Below, piece by piece: positions 13,401 through 27,496 of a DNA stretch of 64,000 nt; position 1 is the first letter of the stretch; each line of letters starts with the position of its first letter. Source of the DNA: Stratiolaelaps scimitus (lineage: Eukaryota; Arthropoda; Arachnida; Mesostigmata; Laelapidae); contig JABWDB010000017.1 of NCBI GenBank assembly GCA_019614645.1, forward strand, positions 5,778,501 to 5,842,500. The letters are read 5' to 3'. The notes under the pieces were generated by a model. The model did not search any database, was not told the origin of the DNA, and worked only from the letters and a program-made list of their open reading frames with translations. The position numbers and the translations under genes were made by a program.

Positions 13401-16400
13401 CCAGCCTTTGACGCACAATCATGATCAGTACCCGATGTCAGTATCCGACATTCGAGAATAAACAGGTGCCTTTGAGAGCCTTTTGCTCGAAGGTATCATA
13501 CTGGATTTCTAAATGACTACGATGTGATAACCTGAATGTACATTGTTTATGATTGTAAATTATGAATTACTATTTTGTTTATGCTCAGTCATAAGGAATA
13601 TTGCTGGGCATACATGCTAATAATTAATACCTCGTTATATCTTTTTGTTTTTTTGCTGCACTCCGACAGTCGCCAAATTGTTGGGCCTTGAACCTGCTGA
13701 CCTTCTAGAGGCGCTGAGTACGTGTTCGATTAACATGCGCGGCGAGGTGATTGTTCGGCCAAACACTGCACAAGAAGCCGAGACTTCGAGAGACGCCATG
13801 GCAAAGGCGCTCTATGGGAGACTCTTCGACTGGATTGTCAACCAGATCAACCGACATCTCGGGTGCAAACGGCCTCGACCTCCCGAATCTCAGTACGCAA
13901 GCTCCTTTCTAAAGATTATATATATATATATATATATATATCGTTATTATTCAACCAACGTTGGCCGATGTTTTAACCGAACAGGGAGAAGGCCGATAAC
14001 ACATATTTAGTTAAACAATAGAATTCTAAATCATGTAGCGTCGTAGTAAAATTTTCTTCGCCTAGCCTTTTTAGCATTCATGTCCGTATTTCGTTGAACA
14101 AGCACAAGCGGAGAAACGGATTTGTTCGTTCTACCCCTACTGTTATTCTTACTATTACGAGGCTCCTATTTATTGAAATGTAGCATATCGGAGGCAAAAC
14201 ATGAAGCTATATGGTGGCCGAGGGGACATGCTGTTTTATACCGATTCCACAATTGTAGAAATATTATCGTTCTAATTACGGTGGACCATGAAGCTTAATT
14301 TTAATAACAACTAGAAGGAGCAGTTGTCCCACGAAAGATGTGATTGGCTGGCGCAGGTATGAACCATTCGGTGACATGGGTATTCTTCGCGTATTTCTCC
14401 GTCGTTCAATCTCTGATAGCGTCTTGTTTTTTTATTTGCTAATTACTTGACCACCTCTTTATATGCCCATGTGTCTAGCTCGGATAAATCGATTGCCCTG
14501 CTAGACATTTTTGGCTACGAAGACTTCGAACGGAACTCATTTGAGCAGCTCTGCATCAACATCGCCAACGAGCAGATACAGTATTACTTCAACAAGCACG
14601 TGTTTACCCTCGAGCAGGTATTTATAACGTCATCGTCATGCATGCATTCATCCATATACACGGGCATGTAGCCGGCATAATGTACACGTGTTGATCTCGA
14701 ACACAATCAAGTCAAAATGGACTCAATTCAAATCAATCTCGCTGTTGTGTGTTAACGTGAGCGTATCTCTGATTCGATGGCGTTGTATAATACATTAGAC
14801 GCACTACATTTTCATTTTGTCCTTTGTTCGAGGACGACGAGACCTATAGTGTTCCTCTCTCCGGTTGCCGCTGTGCCTCAGGGAACCGGAACTCTGGCTC
14901 CCGTTCGATCTCTGTTAGCATCTCAAATGTCAGAAGCTCGGTCTGACATTGCACTTGAGCTGCGCGTCTGTCCTAGTTAATATCAATGCCATAAACGTCC
15001 GATAGGAGAAGGGACTGAGACCAGCTGCGGTGCTATGAAAGCGGTCGAAGTCAGGCGCCACTCGTCAGCCCGGCACGCATCGTCCAGTTGAGCGCCTATG
15101 TTGTAAGAGTTCTGCGGGCACGCACGCTAACTGCCCAGACACTATCAGGCCAAGCATAGCGACATATAATCCCGCCTGCCCCGTCAAACCCCGTCAAACT
15201 CCCCCGGGTCCTAGACGCTGTCTCCTGTGTCTTAGAGGTGTCGGGGCGGTAGAATACACACGGCGTCGATCAAAGTATGTACTGAACAAAAACGCTTGCG
15301 TTTTTCTCTCATCTCGGTGTTCGTTCGTGTTTCCACGTGCAATATTTCAGCAAGAGTATGCCAATGAAGGCCTGAATCTGAACGCGGTGGGCTTCAACGA
15401 TAACCGTCCAGTTCTCGACATGTTCCTCAGCCGACCCATGGGTCTCCTAGCACTGCTCGATGAGGAGTCAAACTTCCCGAAGGCCACGGACCAGAGCTTG
15501 ATTGGTAAGTTGATATTATACATATACATATATATATATGGGGTGAAATGCTCTAAAATCTTAAGTTATTGGAGTTAACTTCGAGAGAGTGACAGAGACG
15601 TACTGATACTAGTTGAAATGAAGAGGATAATGCCAAACGAGTATAAAATGAACTTTGTGTGTTACACAACGCAATAGATTTAGTTTATCAGCAACTGCTA
15701 TTAACGGAAACACATAGTTTAGATATAGAATCTGGGTTGCATTGATACATCTAGCGTGTACAAAAATAGCATACAGTACGTCGTCTTGCTCATTGAAGTT
15801 GGGCGTTCACTAAGCTAGGGGCATATGGAATCTAGGGCGTAGAAAGAGGTCCTCTAAAACAAGTGGATACTCTAAAACAGGCGTGTTTCATTTATGTAAA
15901 AAAGAATTACAATGAGAATTTTAGAATCAACTCAGATCCATTACGCTCCGCCACTCTTCTTACCGTGATGCTTGATAGCTACGCCTGGAAACATTCTTAA
16001 ACGAAATCCATACGTTCACTGCGGTTGGCAGCGCTTCACTAAAAGCGCCACCTAAGTTCGAGGCAGCTACGCAGAGCTGGCGATGGTGTATGGGCGTCAC
16101 TCTCTTACTACGGCCAACGTCCTTGGCTGTTGGAAAACATTGCTTAGCATATTGGCTCTCTGAGGTATATTGAATTTCTGTGTCTGTGGCGATATATAAA
16201 AATGTTGACAACGCCCATCTACCCGTTGGTCGCAGCCTCAACTATTGCCGCTTCCTGGGGGGGGCCTGGAGGGACGCTAGCGGCTCCGTCGGAACAACTT
16301 CGTCCGAACTAGTAGTAGTAGTATGTACCACTACCATCACCACGACCACTATATGGGATAGGATGTCGGAACGCTGGCTCGACACTCCAAATTGTCGGGA

Positions 16401-17133
16401 TTAGTCGAAACCAACCGAGGCCGAAGTGAAGGCAGCCGCGGCGGCAGCAGTGGGGGAGCCGACGGTTATGGGGCTGAGTTTGCAAGGTTGTACACTGTAT
16501 GGTGGTGTTCTCGTGTAGCCCATCGAGGGTTCCCGCGCGAGAGCCGCTTGGGGAAAGAGGCCGCTAATGCTGAGGGGATTCGGGGGCGGAACATTGGGGC
16601 AGCCGAGGTGGTCATTGGAAAGAGATTGAGAACTTGTCGACACTCTCGACATCCAAGCAGACAGCCGTCTCACACTCTAACACCCCGCGAACCCAAGCGA
16701 ACCTTAGTTCCCAACTACCCCCGACCTCGCTCTCGCTCTCACCCAAGGGCTCCTCAACGTTCATGTTGTCGTTGACGACGACGACGACGACGGCCGACGT
16801 TCAGATGAGAGAGAACGAGAAAAGAGCGTTCTCGACGAACGTCTCCCTGCCTCTGGCTTCTCCCTTCGGTCGCCCCTATCGTCGTCTGTGGGCCATGTCG
16901 TGTAATCTATGTACCTCGTGAATTAGCCACCAGATGGAGCTACCCAGCAGACGACTGGCCACAGCCTCCACCTCAAACATCACCACAGGCTATGTTGAGA
17001 AGCACGGCCGCAGACAGGCAACACAACAGCACGTCACCGCTTTCGTCAGTTCATCAGCACAAAACCGGACAGGGTGGGAATGCGAGAAAATGAGAGAAAG
17101 AAAGAGAGAGAGAGAGAGAGAGGTAGAGAGCGA

Positions 17134-17184
<51 letters not shown>

Positions 17185-20100
17185 GCAGATCGAAAGAACA
17201 AGAGGGAAGAATCACCCAGAAGCAGTCTCCGTACCGCAGCCACCACAACAGCCACCATCACCGGCAAGCATCTCCCGCAAAGCTTCCACGAGCTGTCTTT
17301 GGCCTTCCACAGACCCCGTAACCCCCCGCATTTCCACAGTATTCGCACGACTACCACGTCCACATTGACGCCTCGGGACCTGCCGTCGTCTCCGGTTCAC
17401 CACAGAAGTGTAGCCCGCACAAGCAGCAAGGAAATTCCGGAGAAGAGGAGAACAGCCGGCCCCAACGGCCTGACGAAGGACGAATATGTTACAGTGAGGT
17501 CCCGACAGTGGTACACGATACACATCACACCGGGTGCTATCTGGGCGTACACAGTGTGTCTGTATGCGCGTACGTGCGAGTGCGATCGAGCGAGTGTGCC
17601 TGTGAAGGTATATGATGTGGTAATGACCAGCCTTCCGCCATTGGAAGGGCGAAGTATAATAGCAGCAGAAGCACAACACTTCTCTGGTTGTATCCTCTAT
17701 ATCCAACTAGACGCTAGCCGGCGAGCTGGCTATTATAGCTACAACAGGCTCCATCCTCCAGTGAGGCCATTGCACTCGAGTCAGTAGGCTGCTGATCTCA
17801 TTCGGGCAGCCTCAGAAACGGATAATCTGCTTAATTATGCACCATAGGCAGGAAACATCAGTAGGGCTACCGGTGGCAATGCCGGGCAGCACAATGGCGT
17901 TCGTTCCTTCCTGCTCACTCGCACAACACTTCGCACTGCTTAGTGGCTGCAAAAGAGGTGCCAGCCCGCCTGCAGTCACCTGCAACCTAGCTTGGCTGAG
18001 GGCCTTCTTTAGCGGAACTGCTTGAAAGGGCAGGTCTACCAGCGTTCGTGAGTTCTAGGGAGCTCCCTTCTGACGCGGGAGCATGTGCAAAACAGGAACA
18101 TCAGTGAACCGTTCGTTGCTACACTTCGGCATACTATTTCTTGTGCTTTAGCTGTGCCGTCGTGGTAACTACCGGCCACACTCGAATAACAACGACGACA
18201 GAAGGAACAGTAATAGCAACGGCGGCGACCGCAAGTCATCTCAGACAACCGCTGATCCCTTCTGCCTGGACGACCTCGACGATGTCAGGTGGTACACCGT
18301 CTCCTCTCAAGACATACACTCGAACTAGTGTGGCTGCTGTAAAGCTTGGCCGTGAGCCAGCCTAGCATCCGCTCCTCTCTTCAGTTGCCCGTTTCGCACT
18401 TAACCCATCATTACGACGCCATTTAACCACGCGTATATGGAGAAAACATAACGTACAGCTTTTATGAAATTCAATTTTGAAGAATCTCATCAGTATGAAT
18501 TTAATTTAGGCAGTAGCTAAAAAACAAACTCCCCACCTAAAGTTGTAAGCAATGTGCTGAAGTCCACTAGCCATCATTATCGGAGGTGCATGACGGGACG
18601 GTGCATAAAGCTACGAACAATTTAGAAGAGTATCAAGCTAGTCAAACGTAATGGTAATGGTAAAGCTTTATTGGTTTATTAAGGGGGCTGCAATTTTACA
18701 ATGCTTACGCCCGTAGCTTACTAATACACGTACGCTGGTATATACAATGTATGTAATCAGTTTTATAGATGTCGGTTTGTTAGGTCGTTGTTGCTTCGTT
18801 TTCTGGTAATTCAGCAATCTTGCAGATCGATGCTTAGTTAGAAAAAGAGTTTCCAGCGTTTCCGGGAAAATCTTCGGTTTGTACGGAAGTTCCTCGTGCT
18901 TCCGTGCTTCTAGATATCTTTATCCTCCTAAATTTAATTTGAACACTTCGTACACTCCTGTGAATTTCTGTTCACACTGCAAGCGACTGGAGCTCGATTT
19001 GTTTATTGTTTCCATAATTGTCTCAATGATTTTATGAAACTGCACACATACAATTTATTTGATATGATTTCATGTAGGCAATAATTACTACTATTGATAC
19101 TTTAGGTGTGATTATTACAGTAAGCTGATTATCTGCCAGGCGTAATGTACTATTGGGACATGTATTAAGATACCAAATATTTATAATGTATATACATATA
19201 CTCCGCCGGAATATATATATAGTATATGTATATATATTTTTTTATTGTACCGAAGAATACACACCTATGTATCAGCGAATTCAAGTCGAACCGAGCGGGC
19301 ACCACTGTCACACTCTCACTATGGCAGTAATAGTAGTGGCAATAGAAAAAGGAGTCCATCTTTGGCCAATATCCGTTTCCCCTAGGGCAGGGCAGGGCTG
19401 GCTCACCACTGGCCGTTATCCTCGCTCCTGTGCCACACATCCTTTCCCCTCGTAGCGGCTACTCCTTCCACTGATGTGCAGCCTCCGCTTCGTTCCAGTA
19501 GTACCATATATACACACATCTCGCAGACACACACACAGACACACTCGGACCCCTTCTGACATGGGGGCACCAGCGAACGAGACGGCGAAGCCGACGTCAA
19601 CGCTATCCAACGACGTTGTCTGTGGTTCGCCTGCGGTCCTTCCATCCAGCAGGGGCTCTCGTTGCGTGTCTGTTCAGCGTGCTACCCGCCGTCGCCGCCA
19701 CAGGGGCAGGCTTGCGGAAGGCAATGCCCAAAACTACACAGAGACAGAAGGGGTCAGTTATTGATCATAGAACATACAGCCTTGCTGAGGAAAGGCGAAA
19801 GCACCCCTCGCCCCGCTGCCCGCCATCAATAGCATATACGTACAACTAGACGTACGCACCAACGACCATAAAGTGAAAATATACCGTGGATGAAGGAACA
19901 CGGAACTGTTAGTGGGGCATTGACAGAGTGCACGGGAGTGCGAGGAACGAGAATGCCAAGGGATGATGGTGAAACGAAGAGAACCGAACTCGATCCGCTT
20001 CCGCCTGTTGAGAACTTCTATTTCCTCTGGAAAAAGCCGGCCACAACGTTCCACGTATCTCTGGCCCTAGTTCCTCTTTGGGGCTCTCCAGCCAAACGGA

Positions 20101-21409
20101 TGCCTTGCCCACGTCTCCTTCGGGACGTTTACGATACCCACACAGGCTGCTGAACAGTTCAGCATCATGTTCTCCTGTTAGACAAAACTTAGCTTGCTGC
20201 TATCTGGTTGTTGTTCTTCATTTCCATCCGAAGCTGACGAAGTACGAATCATCATGGCCCCATCATGTGTAATTTTTTATGGTCGCGGATAACGAGCTGT
20301 AATGTCAACTAATCCTTGTAGAAACCTGCGCAGCAGAGTGACTGAGCAAATAATATAGATTTATTATAATAATTCCCCCAGAAGGACATCTGCTGGTAGC
20401 AGCCCCTGTGCGCAGTACGACTGCACAAAATGATTCGCGGATTGTCAGCGTTTTCGTAATAATATTACTGTATTTCTGCGACTGATATTCGAGTCTATTA
20501 GTTTTATTTAATAGTCAAATAAAGGATGCCGAAGATGCGTCATAAGCCGAATGAATAAACCGAATCAATGATTTCGGAATCTATTATAGACAGGTGATGT
20601 CGAGATGAGTCACTTTTCGATGCTTTTGAAGTGCATACGGAAATGGTATAATGGACGGCCCACAAGTGCGGTGCCACGTCAGTCAATTCATGTCATTCGG
20701 AACAGCTTTTGACAGATACACTTTGGCTCTCTGTTACCAAGGGAAGGCCTCTCTATCTAACAGCAGAGTTTTCTAATGTATGTATAACTCATAATAAGTT
20801 TGTATAAGTACATATGACTATGCAGCCAAGACTGAAGTACACGACAGTGCTAAAACATCTAAGAACGGTCTAGCGCCTTTAAGCTCCGAAATGTTCCTTA
20901 ACAAGCGCCCAACGTACTGATGTATTCGTTGCTTACTACATCACTGGCAAACGAGAGAAAACAGTGGTAATGCTATTTTATCGATCAAATACCTTCCTTG
21001 CAACATGCAAAGGGTGTTCTCAAAAAGCAGACAGCCAGCTGTAGCCGAGACAACACAATACACCCAACCGTAAGCCAGGTCCTGCTCACGCTTTGTTTCA
21101 CGGTTGCTCACCATCTGTGTGTTGAATAGCGTGTTGGCCCGCTACGTAGACTCTTCACATTGTAATAACCGAGGCAGTAGTCGGAGCTTCCAACAGGAAG
21201 TGCGGGGTTATTGGGAGTTGATCCCCGTCATAAATTCTATAAGAAATATCTCACATCAATAAACGTTCCGCGTGTGTTTTACACGAATACTCATAACCAT
21301 TTAAATAGCTGCCACGTATTTATTAGATATTCAGAGGCTGTGTCACGTCATTCTTATGCATCACGTTGTATTTAAATTTTATTATCACTGAGACATATAT
21401 GTGTATATC

Positions 21410-21440
<31 letters not shown>

Positions 21441-24400
21441 ATTTTAAGTCTTCCTCGAGTTCATCACACACTTGCTATGCTGGCCGCCACAGCGGTATCG
21501 AATTTATCCACACATAGCTTGCGGAGTAAGACGACAGTCTGTTCCCCCAGACTGCAATGTTATTAGTGTTCGGCTTCTTTTAAGCTGCTTATCCGTCAAC
21601 CCTTGTTTCTGCGAGGACATTGCGAAGCGTACAATGGGCATAACTCTTTCCGCCGTCCAGGCTTTGCGGGCCGCCCTACCGCAGATTATCCCGCAACACC
21701 ATCCCACCACCTACGATCCGATTCGTCTCTAACGAGCTTCATCTGTAATTACCGTTAGGCTGACGGTGGACGCTCGTCGAGAGGGGAGGCTAAATACCAA
21801 TCCGATAAACACGTGTTTGCCGGCGCAGTTCCGGCCTCGCATTCGTCTGTTAGAATAACAACATACGTGCTACACCCTCGCACCACCTCGTGCAACATTA
21901 GCTCTCACAGATCGAGTCTGTACACACAACCGGCAATTAATTCAACCGAACAGGAGAACGCTTGAAATGTGCACTATGTTTTGCATACACCACAGAAACG
22001 AGTGCTATATATTATTATATGATATAGTGCATTAATTAGTTCATTAATTCCAGTGAAGCTTATTCACGGAACTGCAATTTTACAAACACATTGGTTCTTC
22101 TAAGATTAGAATAGGTTAAAATTATATCAGATACGTATCTACTTGGTATGGTAACAAAATCGGAGAGTTGATGGATTTGAAGGAAACATCGTGCAACCGG
22201 TCGAGTGGGTCAGTGTTTGTTGAGATAACCGGCAACTTATTGAGTTAGCTGTCAGTTTATCATCAATTAATGCAATTTTGGAAAATATTTCGTGTCTTGA
22301 TTGTATTAGAGTTCTACGGTACTGCTTTCGGCATTGCTTCAAAAGACGGACCTCTTTAAATGCAAATGGGCAACGGTGGGGATCGAACCCGTGCACCTAT
22401 ATGTACCTCCTCCGATGCGTCCCGAAGGACACGACGTGTCAAGGACCCACTTTGGTTGCCTGCGTTTGGGAGGTTATGCAGAACTGACTGCGTTCCCTCA
22501 ATGCCTGTCTGTGTTGGGAATAAAAAATAAAAAAGCAACACGCCGATCTCTGATCGCCTCAGCTCATCAGTGGTTTGTCACGCGAGTACATGCCATCCTG
22601 GTGTACACCATATGACACTGTTGAGACCATTATTATTGACTATGGTTGTTTCAGTGCAATTGGTCGGGGCGTCGGTTTGACTAAAAGCACACGACTAGTC
22701 TGCGTGATCTAATTGAGTACCGTATCGGCAAATGGAAATCGATGTCATTTTATCACATGATGATGGGCTTCAATCTAGTATCTTACGAACATCGAATGGT
22801 ATACATGCATCTAGATTATATATACGTAGTAGCTGTTGTGTCTCGGGACATTCTAACGGAATATATATTCACCTATTTCTCGCAACTCCAATTGATTTGC
22901 CACTCGGTGCACATTTACCTGAGCTATCAGACATTATCTAATCAAGCTCTATCGTGTTTATTTTCTTTTATAATTTGTTGTCCGTTCATGATGCCGGGTG
23001 CAGATAAATTTCACACAAACATCAAGTCGGCCCATTACGTCCGGCCAAAGTCCAGTCGGGCTCTTCAGTTTGCTGTGCTGCATTACGCCGGCCCAGTGAC
23101 CTACGACGCACGAAGTTTCCTCGAGAAGAACCGTAACCATCTTCCCACGTGCATTATTCAACTGCTCAGCCGGTAAGTTAATAATATACATTTGTAACAC
23201 GATTCAAATTGTGAAGATATGAGGTGGAGTATATATATATATAGGTATTCCACCTCATATCTACATCGTCTTATATATATTGAAAGCCAACTTGGGTTGT
23301 CGTTAGGGTTACACTCGATAATGTTAACATATAACGTATACTCGTCTACGGTATTGATTCAAATGTGATTGTGTCGAGAAGAAAAAAGGAATAGAGAATC
23401 ATACTTTCGGAGAAGCGGTACTGAGCGCGACCTCACCTTGACCTCAACTGGTTGTATAGCCTCATGGGAGTAGACATTAGGCAGCTGTGATGCAATGCGT
23501 GAACAGCGCCATTGTAATTCGATCAGACTTCCAATAGTTCGGCTCATATGGGCCACAGCGCCTTCATCCAGGCAGTTTCTCTTGCAGACGGGCGCGGTAC
23601 GTTAACTCATAAATTGCCCTTCTGTGATCTTGCAGGTCAAGTCTTCCAGTTCTAAGTACGCTATTTCCGGTCTCGACGACGTTTGTGAATACGCCGATTA
23701 ACGTCGGCGATCCAAAGGTAGACGCGGTCGCCTTCTTATCTTATTACAACACAATAATATACTTACAGGACACTTGAACATTAAGGGCCTCCTTCAACAT
23801 CCCCATGATGGTATAGGAGGCAAAAATGAGTAGTACCTAGGATATATTTGAGTTTCTAAGTCAAACTCACACTATTGCGGCACCGATCTAATACAACTTG
23901 TATTCTCCTTTTTCTTACTAACGGAACGATGGAATTGAATTGTATCCAATCATCCCACACACCCTGTTATACCAAACTCTCATCCGCCTCTTCGCGACGG
24001 TGATAGCCAGTACAAACCTTACTCCTAAATGCCAATGCATGATTCACTTCCTGCCTCCTATAGAACGTACGGGGATGGAGTGGATAGATTTGATGACAGG
24101 GTAATGTGACCTTGCCTGCTCGTCCCAGGCTAAGTTTATATGCACATTTACCGGCAGCAAAATCCCAGACAGATGTGTATGCTCAAAAGTACATAGTAGC
24201 ATAGCCATGTAGGCACTAAGGCACCCAGCGGTGCCTTACTCATTCCTTTCTATTCTCCTCCTAGCCCCCCCCCCTGCGTTCTCTTCCCGTTGAGTACTTC
24301 CGAGCAGAGCTAAGCTATAGGATAGCTCCCTTGCTTCCCTTTCTTCGTTCCCTACTTATTTACGGTACATTCAGCGTGATAGTGCTCCATAACGGTGTCC

Positions 24401-24913
24401 CCGTCATCAATGTGGCCGGTTACTCCTCTATCCCCCTTGCTGACGCTCTTCCTATACCATAAACGCCTCTGCTTGGCGCGTCACTTTGCCACTTCTCTTT
24501 GCCTGATGCCCAGTTCTCTTGTTAGTGCTGCAACGACAAGTCATCTCCTCCGAGAACGAGGTGATGCGCACTTTATATAGCACAAGTTATATCGAAACGG
24601 GGGGTGGAGAGGGGTCGCAGCCCCCCGAAGACGGAGACTGAACTCGTGTGTGCATGTGAACACCAGTCTATGCTACACTCTGCTATACGTCGTTCATTGT
24701 ACCCTTGCGTAGACGAGAAGATACCCCTCCTCGTCAGTCTGCCGGCCCCTGATGTCCTGTCCCTTGCCATCGTCGGGCTGGCCCAAACGACCACTCTTCT
24801 AACGACAACACGATGTGAACGCATTTTCCCATTTCTTTCTTCTATGTGGCCATCGCCGGCACTGTCGTTCGTTGCGGGCGCCGACCACCTACGCCCTTGT
24901 GTCCGTCGTTGCC

Positions 24914-24963
<50 letters not shown>

Positions 24964-27461
24964 CGGCATCAACCAACCAACCAACCAACCATACATGGCG
25001 TTGTCGCGGCCGCCTTCGCTTCGTGTTTGCGCCTCCCCCGTTTCCTCTCCCTGGCGCCATCGGTCCTCATCGATGACACTCCACATCATGGTCCTGTGGA
25101 CCTATGTACGTGTCGTGTGTGTCTGTGGTCGCGTTTCGCTCTCCGCCGGATCGTCTATATCGGCGTGACCAAACACGCCGACATGACCTTCTCGACGCGT
25201 TCGTGCTGGCGCTCGCTCCTCGTTGCCGTTCCGTTCTGCTGCTGCTATAACCGGGCCGGTTCTTTGCTTGACGCGTGAATCTGCATACCCTCACATTCAC
25301 ACACACACACATATATATATATATATACTGTCTTACATACCCGCACGTTCTCTTACTGCCGCCCAGCATTCGAAGGCAATCCAGACAATGGGCGGATACT
25401 TCCGTTACTCTCTCATGGACCTCCTCCAGAAGATGATCTCGGGTAGCCCACACTTCGTCCGTTGCATTAAACCCAACGAGCAACGAGCTCCAACGCGATT
25501 GCAGAAGGACAAGGTGCTCAATCAACTGCGCTACACCGGCGTTCTCGAGACGATCCGTATTCGCCGAACGGGTTATTCGCACAGGCTAACGTTCCTCGAC
25601 TTTCTCAAACGGTAGGTGGTTATTATGATGATGATTATTATTCTAAAGGAATCGGGGACGAAGAGAAGGCGGAAAAAGAGAAGATCCATTGCCGTGATTT
25701 GCGTTATCGACACCAACTCGCTCTACCACTACGGCTACAGTAGAAGGACTGTCTCTACTATATCGCTTGCAGGCGACAAATTTTTGCCAACATTTATACT
25801 TACCTAAATTGACCTTCGGTATAGCTTATGTTTCTATGGTAGAAGGACAAATATATCTACAGCGAAGTCCCCCAATCAAAACAGGGTGTCCCGTCCCTTG
25901 ATATGAGATTTACACACATGTCTATTACACTTTTTCCTGATATTTTATAACATATTGCTGTCCATGTCACGGACGTTGGTGAGTTATGACGGCACACGCA
26001 CGCTCGCATGCACAAGGACACATAGACTGTACGTAAATGCATAAAACCTCCTTTATATATTATATATCTAGTAAACGCCTCTGTGGCAATCTCTGAGTGG
26101 CCTGATCTGACCAGTCGTTGGCGCCTAGCAACGTCCAATTCCATATAGGCCTAGAGCAATATGTGCTTCTCCCCTTTAATGGCTGTGAGTAATCCCTAAC
26201 CGAGAAAGACGCATGCTCCTTGGTCCTTCGGATCCCGGATACTCACAGCGTCAACCCATCCATCCGTCAGGCCACAACGATGCTCTCGAGCCCTTGCTTC
26301 TTCCCCCCCCCCCCCCCTCTCTCTCTAATTCGCTCTCTATTTTTAGTTAGCTATAACAGCTAGCTGGATCTCTCTATCTATGTCGTCACCCTCTCGCTTG
26401 ACTCCTTGCTATGGTGGCCAGCCATTCACGCGCCATCCATGCGCTTACAACGCTGAACCAATAGTGGCACTATTGTTCTCGTGCGATCTGTTGCCGTACC
26501 CTCACACGGCATATAGGAGATCGCACATCAGTGTCGCCTTCCCACAACATTGTGGGGGCTGGGCCATATGTGGATAGCAGGATCGGCGGTCGGTTCAGGA
26601 GCACAACCGTACAAGATATACAGACAGACGTCATATGTATAGCGAGCAGTCGGCACACATTGCCTAGAGTACAACAGAAGTCGGCAGGCGAGGGAGGGGA
26701 TACTGGCTCGCTTGCCTACCCCGTTGAATGGGAGGATGAGCTGCCGAAGCCCTGTATGGAGACGGCAGACCGGAGGCCGCGATCGGTTCACCGGTCGTGG
26801 CCTCGGCTCTGCCGGCGGTTGGCACGGCAGCAGCGGTGAACAGGACGAACAGGGTACGATGGCTGTGGGAGAAGTGGATAGCTGTTGGTCCTGTCGGGGA
26901 GAGGGATGTTTGGGGCACAACCAATACATTGAGCCTCGGGCGGAACTGATAACGAGTGTCTTTGACGGAGGAGACCCCAGCGAACGGACCCCGGACCCCA
27001 TCATGGAGACGCTGCTTGCTCTCTGCCTCGCTGCTTTTCTCCCCGTTCTCACCATTCCACTGAGTTGTGCTTGCTGGTCGGCTTCCGAGTTCCACGGAGC
27101 GCTGGCGGCGGTTCTGCTTTCCTCGATCGGAGAGTACAACTGAGAGAGAAGACGAAAGAAAGCCAGAGCAAGAGACCACCGCCGTCAACGTTTCGTCATG
27201 CTTTATCCTGTCTGTCGCCCACCAGCGCCACGCACGAACGAACGAACGGGGAAACTCGACCGACCGACCGATCGGCGGACACAGTGCACGTTGGAAGCGA
27301 GGCAAAGAAGGAGGCAGCGGTGGGACAGGAGTTATCTGCCTGTTTTCTCTTAATCAAACTCTCTTGCTCCTCTACTGTGTTCCTTTACGCGTTGTTTACC
27401 CACTCCCACTCACTTCGTAGGTGTGGGATGGAAGGGGTGACGGCGGCGGCGGCGGCGATAA

Positions 27462-27496
<35 letters not shown>

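Larger units (their letters stand above)
4422..13669 (+). other. Myosin intron a-b (9.2 kb)
   Basis: It contains the G15 tract, a GC-rich island at about 9400-10520 with Ser/Pro/Arg-rich open frames on both strands, and the SINE at 12908. A tRNA-like remnant may lie on the - strand at about 12515-12575. Otherwise I see nothing specific. Confidence 0.8.
15505..23003 (+). other. Myosin intron d-e (7.5 kb) with a GC-rich island
   Basis: GC-rich sequence at about 16200-18400 and 19400-20150 has few stops in several frames at once and contains GACGAC and GA repeats. The rest is AT-rich and holds the AT repeat at 21411 and the truncated SINE at 22312. At 18640-18672 the - strand reads CCAATAAAGCTTTACCATTA, which looks like a polyadenylation signal or retroposon end. 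Confidence 0.8.
23718..25366 (+). other. Myosin intron f-g
   Basis: A GC-rich island at about 24400-25280 holds the CTG and AACC repeats. The phases of exons f and g match (both 0), so no exon need lie between them. Confidence 0.8.

Noticed and set aside
17074..17787. 237-codon + open frame
   Set aside because: Its start is an Arg-Glu run made by the GA repeat; the other two + frames and the - strand are also open over parts of it, and no domain is recognisable.
24604..25278. 224-codon + frame with a poly-Cys run, and poly-Ala, poly-Leu and poly-Ser frames beside it
   Set aside because: All are products of the (CTG)15 repeat read in different frames.
26528..27305. Two overlapping - strand frames of 203 and 213 codons plus a 143-codon + frame
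   Set aside because: Three frames open together in a GC-rich island point to low stop density, not to coding; no homology recognised.
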